The notes under the pieces: generated by a model
Databases searched by the model: none
What the model was told of the DNA's origin: nothing
What the model saw: only the letters and a program-made list of their open reading frames with translations
Shown: in pieces, positions 58,968 to 64,000 of the stretch
Numbering within the stretch: position 1 is the stretch's first letter
How the letters are laid out: each line of letters starts with the position of its first letter
Program-made: the position numbers and the translations under genes
NCBI RefSeq assembly: GCF_900109095.1
Contig: NZ_FNYZ01000009.1
Coordinates: 156,152-220,151 of the forward strand
Reading direction: 5' to 3'
Length of the DNA: 64,000 nt
DNA from: Sphingobium sp. AP50
GTDB taxonomy: Bacteria; Pseudomonadota; Alphaproteobacteria; Sphingomonadales; Sphingomonadaceae

Positions 58968-60200
58968 TTAGACCCAGCCGGACTCGCGCAGATCGGGACC
59001 AGAGCCCTCCGCCCGTTCGCCCTTGGCCGCATCGCCCAGCATTTCCAGAAACCGACGCTGGGTGGCCGTGGGCCGCCAACTGCGCCGGGTCGTGATGCCC
59101 ACCACGCGCTTCGTGCCTTCCAGCGCCGGCCCGACCTGCGTCAGCAATCCGCTTCGGATCTGGAGCGCGACCTGATCCGGCGAGAGCAATGTCAGGAAAT
59201 TGGCTTCGGTCAGCAATCGGCCGATGATCATGACCGATCCGCATTCGACAGGCGTGGCGGGCATCATCCCTTCGGGAAACAGCGTCTCCCATTGCTCGCG
59301 CAGCGGCGTGTTGGCGGGCGCGACGATCCAGGGATAGGCCGCCAGTTGCTCCATGCTCGGCTTCTCCACGCCGGCAAGCGGATGCTGGCTGCCGGCCGCA
59401 ATCACCAGCCGATCTTCCGTCAGCGGCAATTGATAAAGGTCGGCGATCTCATAAGGACGCAACGCGCCGACGATGATGTCGATCACGCCATCGCGCAGCG
59501 GTTCGACCAGTTCACGCCAACTGCCTTCCAGCACCTTGAAGGCCGCGCGCGGATCGCTTCGCGCCATCCGGGCCATGGCGGCCGGCACCAGATAGGGGCG
59601 AGACAGCGGCAGGGCACCAAAGGCGATCAATTCACTGCCGCTGCCACTATCCCGCCCGATATCGGCCAGCGCCGCCACGATCTCCGCGACAGCCAAGCGC
59701 GTACCGCGCGCCAGCTTCTTGCCGGCAGAATTGAGCCATACCGCCCGCCCCCGCCGTTCCACCAGCTTGCCGCCGATCATATGTTCCAGATCGCCGACGG
59801 CCCGGTGCACGGCCGTTTGCGACAAAGTGCTGCCATGGGCGGCCGCCGCAAAACTGCCCGCTTCTGCCAGCGCCAGAAATGCCCGCAACTGCGTCATCGT
59901 CATCAGCCGTTCGGGATATTGAAACACGCCTGACAGACCCTTGGCCGCCTGCGACAAATGGTCCAGCGCTGCGCTGGCCCGCTCGATGACGATCTCCCCC
60001 ATCGCCGTGGGGACCATTCCGCCCGATCGCCTTTCGAAAAAACTATAGCCGAACTGCCGCTCCAGCTTGGCCAATCCCTGGGTCAGGGCCGGCTGGGACA
60101 GGCTCACGACATCGGCCGCGGCCGTGATGCTGCCATGTTCGCGTATTGCCAGCAAAGCGCGCAGGTGCCGCAGATTGAGGTCGAACGGATCGGTCGCCAT
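58968..60200 (-). CDS. LysR-family regulator with two N-terminal HTH domains
   Basis: 410 residues, about 100 longer than a normal LysR protein. Two HTH_1 domains are visible: residues about 8-67 (LRALLAIREHGSITAAADV...SQPALTQGLAKLE) and about 101-160 (MTQLRAFLALAEAGSFAAAA...SQTAVHRAVGDLE). One effector-binding domain follows (about 185-395, LPLSRPYLVPAAMARM... ). Tandem HTHs are an uncommon LysR architecture. Divergent from the acyl-CoA dehydrogenase, so both share the intergenic region with the double GntR-type dyad; it may control that gene or the convergent ALDH unit. Confidence 0.9.
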   Translation of the reverse strand: MATDPFDLNLRHLRALLAIREHGSITAAADVVSLSQPALTQGLAKLERQFGYSFFERRSGGMVPTAMGEIVIERASAALDHLSQAAKGLSGVFQYPERLMTMTQLRAFLALAEAGSFAAAAHGSTLSQTAVHRAVGDLEHMIGGKLVERRGRAVWLNSAGKKLARGTRLAVAEIVAALADIGRDSGSGSELIAFGALPLSRPYLVPAAMARMARSDPRAAFKVLEGSWRELVEPLRDGVIDIIVGALRPYEIADLYQLPLTEDRLVIAAGSQHPLAGVEKPSMEQLAAYPWIVAPANTPLREQWETLFPEGMMPATPVECGSVMIIGRLLTEANFLTLLSPDQVALQIRSGLLTQVGPALEGTKRVVGITTRRSWRPTATQRRFLEMLGDAAKGERAEGSGPDLRESGWV

Positions 60201-60305
60201 GCCGCTTACTCTTGTTACCCTCCACCCGCGCCCTTTCCGGGCTGTCAGGCTTGCCTACGACTCCTAGAGGATGATTTCGCACCCGCCAATAGCATCAAAG
60301 CTTTT

Positions 60306-60340
60306 AATGGACTGACCATTTGATAAATGGTAGGACCATT
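60306..60340. promoter_or_regulatory. Paired GntR/FCD-type operators, LysR/acyl-CoA dehydrogenase promoter
   Basis: AATGGACTGACCATT (60306-60320) and AATGGTAGGACCATT (60326-60340), both dyads of the regulon consensus, are 20 bp apart start to start, about two helical turns, which would place two dimers on the same face. The right end is 52 bp before the dehydrogenase ATG. Confidence 0.75.
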
Positions 60341-60391
60341 TCGAACAACAGCATAGCCATGCTGCGGATTCGAGTGACAAGGAGGTTGCCC

Positions 60392-61531
60392 ATGGATTTT
60401 GAACTGCCAGACGATGTCCGGGAATTTTGCGAGGTGACGCGCACTATCGTCCGCGACCTTTTGCCTTATGAGATCGAATTTCAGGAAACCGGCAATGTCC
60501 CGCCGATCGTCCGCCAGACATTGGTCGACAATGGCTATTTCGGCATGGCCCTGCCCGAACAATATGGCGGGCTTGGCCTTGGCGCCCTCGCGCAGGCGGC
60601 GGTGCAGATCGAACTTGCGCGCCTGCCTCCGCAATTCTGGACCGAACTGCGCCCGCTGATGGGGCCGGGCGCCAAGAATATCATGTATCATGCATCGGAA
60701 GCGCAGCGCGAAGCCCTGCTGCCCGGCATGGCAACCGGCGAAATTCCGATCGCCTTCGCCCTGACCGAGCCCAATAGCGGTTCGGACCCGGGTTCGATGC
60801 GCACCACCGCCGTCCGCAACGCCGACGGGTGGGTGATCAACGGCAGCAAGACATTCATATCGAATGGCAAGAAGGCCAAATATGTGATCGTCTATGCCTA
60901 TACGGACAAATCGGCAGGCGCACGCGGCGGCATCTCCGCCTTCCTGATGCCGGCCGACACGCCCGGCTTCTCGGTCACCGGTACGATCGAACTGATGGGC
61001 ACCGCAACACCGGGCGTCTTCGAACTCAGCTTCGATGAATGCCAGGTCGGCCCCGACGCCCTGATCGGCGAACTGGGGCGCGGTTTTCATTATGCGCTCG
61101 AAGGGTTGAACGAAGGCCGCATGAATGTCGGCGCGACCGCGGTGGGCATGGGCGAATATGCGCTGGAACTGGCGATCGAGGAATCGAAGCAACGCCCGGC
61201 TTTTGGTGGCGTGATTTCCGATTTCCAGGCGATCCGCCACTATATCGCCACCATGGCAACCGACATGCGGGCCGCTCGCTTGATCCTGCTCGACGCCGCC
61301 TGGCGTTATGATCAGGGCGAGAAGCGCCGCGAACTGGCGTCCATGGCCAAATTATTCGCCACCGAAGCGGGCAGTCGCACAGTGGACACGGCGGTCCAGA
61401 TCTTCGGCGGCACCGGCTATTGCCGGGGCTTTGCGGTCGAACGCCTCTATCGCGACATTCGCATCACCCGCATCTATGAAGGATCTTCGGAAATCCAGAA
61501 GAACACGATCGCGCGCGAACTGCTGCGATAA
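60392..61531 (+). CDS. Acyl-CoA dehydrogenase
   Basis: An FAD enzyme of 379 residues that introduces a 2,3 double bond in an acyl-CoA and passes electrons to ETF. FALTEPNSGSDPGSM (FAD/substrate loop), FGGVISDFQAIRHYIATM, QIFGGTGYCRGFAVERLYRDIRI and the terminal YEGSSEIQK are family signatures. The ATG at 60392 is chosen for AAGGAGG (60379-60385) 6 nt upstream. It is monocistronic, closed by a strong terminator; CoA transferase, GntR regulator and EtfB follow. Confidence 0.94.
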   Translation: MDFELPDDVREFCEVTRTIVRDLLPYEIEFQETGNVPPIVRQTLVDNGYFGMALPEQYGGLGLGALAQAAVQIELARLPPQFWTELRPLMGPGAKNIMYHASEAQREALLPGMATGEIPIAFALTEPNSGSDPGSMRTTAVRNADGWVINGSKTFISNGKKAKYVIVYAYTDKSAGARGGISAFLMPADTPGFSVTGTIELMGTATPGVFELSFDECQVGPDALIGELGRGFHYALEGLNEGRMNVGATAVGMGEYALELAIEESKQRPAFGGVISDFQAIRHYIATMATDMRAARLILLDAAWRYDQGEKRRELASMAKLFATEAGSRTVDTAVQIFGGTGYCRGFAVERLYRDIRITRIYEGSSEIQKNTIARELLR

Positions 61532-61579
61532 AATGAAGGGCGGGACGCGCAACGCCTCCCGCCATTCGATCTTTACGGG

Positions 61580-61604
61580 GGGCGGGATATCCCCGCCCTT
61601 TTTT
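61580..61604 (+). terminator. Rho-independent terminator
   Basis: GGGCGGG (61580-61586), loop ATATC, CCCGCCC (61592-61598), then six T (61599-61604). A textbook terminator of the plus-strand acyl-CoA dehydrogenase gene, ending just before the stop of the convergent CaiB gene. Confidence 0.92.
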
Positions 61605-61608
61605 CCTG

Positions 61609-62808
61609 TCAGAGCAGATCGCCCTTCTCTCGCAAGGCTGCGATCCGGCCTTCATCCAGCCCAAGCCCGGCCAGAAGCGCTGCACCATCCTGCCCCAGAC
61701 ATGACACATGATCGCGCGCCTCGACCCGGGAACCACTCATGCGGAAGGGCGGATTGGACACTTTGTAGCGCCCGGCGCCATCGCCTATCTCGGCAAAGGC
61801 GCCACGCACCGCCAGTTGCGGATCGTCCAGCAGTTCGCCTATCTCGCGATAGCGCGCGCAGGGGACGCCGTGGCGCGAAAGGATCGTTTCCGCTTCCTCG
61901 GCAAGATGCTGCTCCGTCCATTTTTCGGTCAAGGCCAGCAGGGCTGCCCAATTGGCGTTACGATCGGCATTGGTGCGGAAGCGCGGATCGTCCCTCCATT
62001 CCGGATGGCCCACCGCATCGGCAAGCTGTTCGAAATTGCGCGGAGATGTCGGCGCAACCATGATGAACCCATCGCGCGTCTTGAGCGGCGTATAGAGCGG
62101 ACGCCGGGCGTCGCCGGGAAATTGCGCCTCCTGCGTTTCGAACACCAGCATGCCGACCATCGCTTCCAACATGGAAACATCGATATACTGCCCCTTGCCC
62201 GTCCGCTCGCGCTGATAGAGAGCGGCCTGAATCGCGCCGAAGGCATGGGTGCCACCCAGAACGTCCGCGACAAATATGCCGCTGGTCGCCGGTCGGTCCG
62301 CTCCGTCCTGATAGCGTAGATTGACCATGTCGAAGCCGCTGGCCGCATGGATGACGGGCGCATAGGCCGGAAACAGCGCCTTTGGCCCCGTCTGGCCATA
62401 GCCGGAGATGGAACAATAGATGAGGCGGGGATTGATGTCCCGCAGGCTGGCATAATCCAGCCCGAACCGCTGCATCACGCCGGGCCTGAAATTTTCCACC
62501 AGCACATCACAGGTTGCAACCATCTGCCTGATCAGCGCCACCATCTCGGGCGACTTCAGATTGCAGGCGATGCTCTGCTTGCCGGCATTGAGGTTGCCGA
62601 AATAGGCACTGAACCCTTCGCGCAGCGGCGGCCGCGCCCGCACCTGATCCCCCTCCAGCGACTCCACCTTGATCACCTGCGCGCCCAGATCGGCCAGCAT
62701 CCGCGTGGCGAAGGGCCCCGCCATGACGCTGGTAAAATCCAGCACGCGCACCCCGTCCAATGCCCCTGTGCTGACCGCCATCCCGTTTTCCGCCATATCC
62801 TCACCCAT
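61609..62808 (-). CDS. CaiB/BaiF family (class III) CoA transferase
   Basis: 399 residues; moves CoA from one thioester to another carboxylate through an aspartyl-CoA thioester intermediate. VLDFTSVMAGPFATRMLADLGAQVIKVE is the N-terminal family signature, GYGQTGP follows, and an Asp in the mid-protein (around MVNLRYQDGADRPATSG) is near the catalytic position. Monocistronic; start ATG 62808 (Met5 is an alternative). A GntR-type dyad sits 19 bp upstream of the ATG. It should activate the acid made by the ALDHs for the acyl-CoA dehydrogenase. Confidence 0.93.
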   Translation of the reverse strand: MGEDMAENGMAVSTGALDGVRVLDFTSVMAGPFATRMLADLGAQVIKVESLEGDQVRARPPLREGFSAYFGNLNAGKQSIACNLKSPEMVALIRQMVATCDVLVENFRPGVMQRFGLDYASLRDINPRLIYCSISGYGQTGPKALFPAYAPVIHAASGFDMVNLRYQDGADRPATSGIFVADVLGGTHAFGAIQAALYQRERTGKGQYIDVSMLEAMVGMLVFETQEAQFPGDARRPLYTPLKTRDGFIMVAPTSPRNFEQLADAVGHPEWRDDPRFRTNADRNANWAALLALTEKWTEQHLAEEAETILSRHGVPCARYREIGELLDDPQLAVRGAFAEIGDGAGRYKVSNPPFRMSGSRVEARDHVSCLGQDGAALLAGLGLDEGRIAALREKGDLL

Positions 62809-62826
62809 GATTAGGACTTAATATTT

Positions 62827-62841
62827 AATGGTCCTACCTAT
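62827..62841. promoter_or_regulatory. GntR/FCD-type operator, CaiB promoter region
   Basis: AATGGTCCTACCTAT; its reverse complement matches the 60326 site at 13 of 15 positions. It starts 19 bp before the CoA transferase ATG, overlapping the expected promoter core, which suggests repression. Confidence 0.7.
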
Positions 62842-62920
62842 CACATGAGGCGCGAGACGGGTCAACTGCCAGATGGCGGTACGGAAAGGCCCAAGCCCGA
62901 TTACTGGATTATGGCGGCTA

Positions 62921-63652
62921 TCAGCCCCTGGCTGCCTTGCTGTTCTTGCGAACATGGCGATGCACGCGCTCCAGATGCTTGCGCATTTCCGCGACGGCTG
63001 CATCGCTGTCCTTGGCGCGCAGATGGCGCACCAGTTTGAAACGAGATTCGATCAGCGACTGTTGCAGCATCTCATAATCCGGCCCCTGCACAAACTCGTG
63101 CAGGATCGCAGAGAGCGAATCCACGAAAATGCCGAAAATGCGGTTCCCCGTCGCACGGGCCAGCACCGCATAATATTCCACCGCACATTGATAGCGCGCT
63201 TCGACATCGCTTTCCTGCTTCGTCCGCGCGGCGATCGCTTCCAGATCGGCCAGATCGGCCTCGGACGCCCGCTCGCATGCCAGTCGCACGATGATATCCT
63301 GAAGCGCCAGCCGTGCCTCTGTCAGTTCGGCCAGCGAGATATCGCCCAGATGCACATAATCCTGCATCGCCTGCACGATGCGATCCGGCTCGGCCGTCTG
63401 CACGAAGGCCCCGCCCTTCACGCCCTTCACATTGCGGATGATGCCCGCGACCTCCAGACTGCGCAACGCTTCCCGCAGGGCGCTGCGGCTGACCTGAAAT
63501 TCTGTTGCCAGTTCCCGTTCGGCCGGCAATTTATCGCCTGTCTTCAACGTGCCCGCAGCCAGTTGCGCCCGTATCTGTTCGCAGATGATTTCAAACGCCC
63601 GCTGCGTCTTGATGGGGGCGAAACTGGGTTTGGTCGAAGGCGTGGGCGCCAT
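62921..63652 (-). CDS. FadR-type GntR regulator (FCD domain)
   Basis: 243 residues. N-terminal winged helix (LPAERELATEFQVSRSALREALRSLEVAGIIRNVKGVKGGAFVQ) and a C-terminal FCD domain with the metal/effector-binding acidic and His residues (DIIVRLACERAS, EYYAVLARATGNRIF, HLERVHRHVRKN). FCD regulators usually bind a carboxylic acid or acyl-CoA and come off DNA. The ATG at 63652 has GGAG upstream; the frame reaches 63781 but that would overlap the etfB start. A 15-bp dyad of the FadR kind lies in this intergenic region and recurs before several pathway genes, so this protein is the probable regulator of the island. Confidence 0.9.
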   Translation of the reverse strand: MAPTPSTKPSFAPIKTQRAFEIICEQIRAQLAAGTLKTGDKLPAERELATEFQVSRSALREALRSLEVAGIIRNVKGVKGGAFVQTAEPDRIVQAMQDYVHLGDISLAELTEARLALQDIIVRLACERASEADLADLEAIAARTKQESDVEARYQCAVEYYAVLARATGNRIFGIFVDSLSAILHEFVQGPDYEMLQQSLIESRFKLVRHLRAKDSDAAVAEMRKHLERVHRHVRKNSKAARG

Positions 63653-63705
63653 GGCATGAGCTCCAAATGATAGCGCCAATCTATAATGGCCGTCTTCAAA
63701 GGTGC

Positions 63706-63763
63706 AATGGCCGGACCGAACCCTATTGACAGTCCCATCGATATTCTTAATGGTCCGACCATT
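63706..63763. promoter_or_regulatory. Promoter and operators between the GntR gene and etfB
   Basis: TTGACA at 63726-63731 is a good -35 for the plus strand; the expected -10 position falls in the perfect dyad AATGGTCCGACCATT (63749-63763), 17 bp of which overlap would block polymerase. A weaker copy, AATGGCCGGACCGAA (63706-63720, 10 of 15), lies nearer the regulator gene and may serve autoregulation. Confidence 0.65.
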
Positions 63764-63779
63764 AGGAAATGGAGGCCCC

Positions 63780-64000
63780 ATGAAGATCCTTGTGCCCGTG
63801 AAGCGGGTGATTGACTATAATGTGAAGCCGCGCGTGAAGTCTGACGGGACGGGCGTGGAGCTTGCGAACGTCAAGATGAGCATGAACCCGTTTGACGAGA
63901 TCGCAGTCGAGGAAGCCATTCGCCTGAAGGAAAAGGGCGTGGCGACCGAGGTCGTGGCGGTGTCGATCGGTGTGGCGAAGGCGCAGGATACGCTGCGGAC
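63780..64000 (+). CDS. etfB: Electron transfer flavoprotein beta subunit (partial)
   Basis: The first 73 residues run off the right edge: [38 protein letters not shown] and [17 protein letters not shown], all diagnostic of EtfB. With EtfA it accepts electrons from acyl-CoA dehydrogenases. GGAGG lies 5 nt before the ATG. The dyad in its promoter ties it to the acyl-CoA dehydrogenase and CoA transferase genes of the same regulon. EtfA is expected beyond the window. Confidence 0.93.
   Translation, partial: MKILVPVKRVIDYNVKPRVKSDGTGVELANVKMSMNPFDEIAVEEAIRLKEKGVATEVVAVSIGVAKAQDTLR

Overview
The window is about 63% GC and reads as a chromosomal segment of an alphaproteobacterium, most likely a sphingomonad (Sphingobium/Sphingomonas type). 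The reasons are the abundance of TonB-dependent receptors, the clustered aromatic/terpenoid-style catabolic genes, the G+C-rich palindromic intergenic repeats and the overall codon style. This is inference from content; no rRNA or other phylogenetic marker is present.

Layout. (1) 1-4.2 kb: the tail of an unidentified gene with a terminator, then a branched-chain 2-oxoacid dehydrogenase operon on the minus strand (E1 alpha, E1 beta, E2). A palindromic repeat element lies between the E1 genes, and a related one is inserted in frame in the E2 linker. (2) 4.2-6.4 kb: a decayed thymidylate synthase 3' end, a SleB-type cell wall hydrolase and a MarR regulator. (3) 6.5-29.3 kb: a type I secretion locus on the minus strand. 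A roughly 4960-residue BapA-like adhesin is followed by a TolC-like channel, an ABC exporter, an HlyD adaptor and a 1027-residue protein that joins an unrecognised helical domain to a MurF-like ligase. The last four genes overlap one another by 4 bp. The adhesin carries about 1860 residues of pure Asp-Ala repeat and about 27 Ig-like domains. (4) 29.7-38.0 kb: a TonB receptor, penicillin-acylase-family amidase, small secreted protein, M19 dipeptidase and FG-GAP protein in one minus-strand unit, probably for uptake and hydrolysis of an N-acylated or peptide substrate. (5) 38.1-39.6 kb: a scar made of an aldo-keto reductase/LysR chimera and an MFS remnant. (6) 40.0-64.0 kb: a catabolic island with three aldehyde or alcohol dehydrogenase families, a P450, two Rieske oxygenases and one reductase, two TonB receptors, an MFS importer, a GMC oxidoreductase, an acyl-CoA dehydrogenase, a CaiB-type CoA transferase, EtfB and four regulators (MerR, double-HTH LysR, FadR-type GntR, plus the LysR half of the chimera).

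How the parts work together. In the catabolic island a 15-bp dyad, consensus AATGGTCCGACCATT, recurs in front of at least five transcription units next to the FCD/GntR gene, so the island looks like one regulon. The enzymes fit outer-membrane uptake, monooxygenation (P450, Rieske), oxidation of alcohol to acid (ADH/GMC/SDR, then ALDH), CoA transfer and acyl-CoA dehydrogenation with electrons passed to ETF. The substrate cannot be read from sequence.

Most unusual item: the secretion locus, where a giant Asp-rich adhesin is encoded with a Mur-ligase fusion protein translationally coupled to its exporter. Mur ligases amidate carboxyl groups, so a role in modifying the Asp-Ala stalk or an associated surface polymer is a testable but unproven idea.
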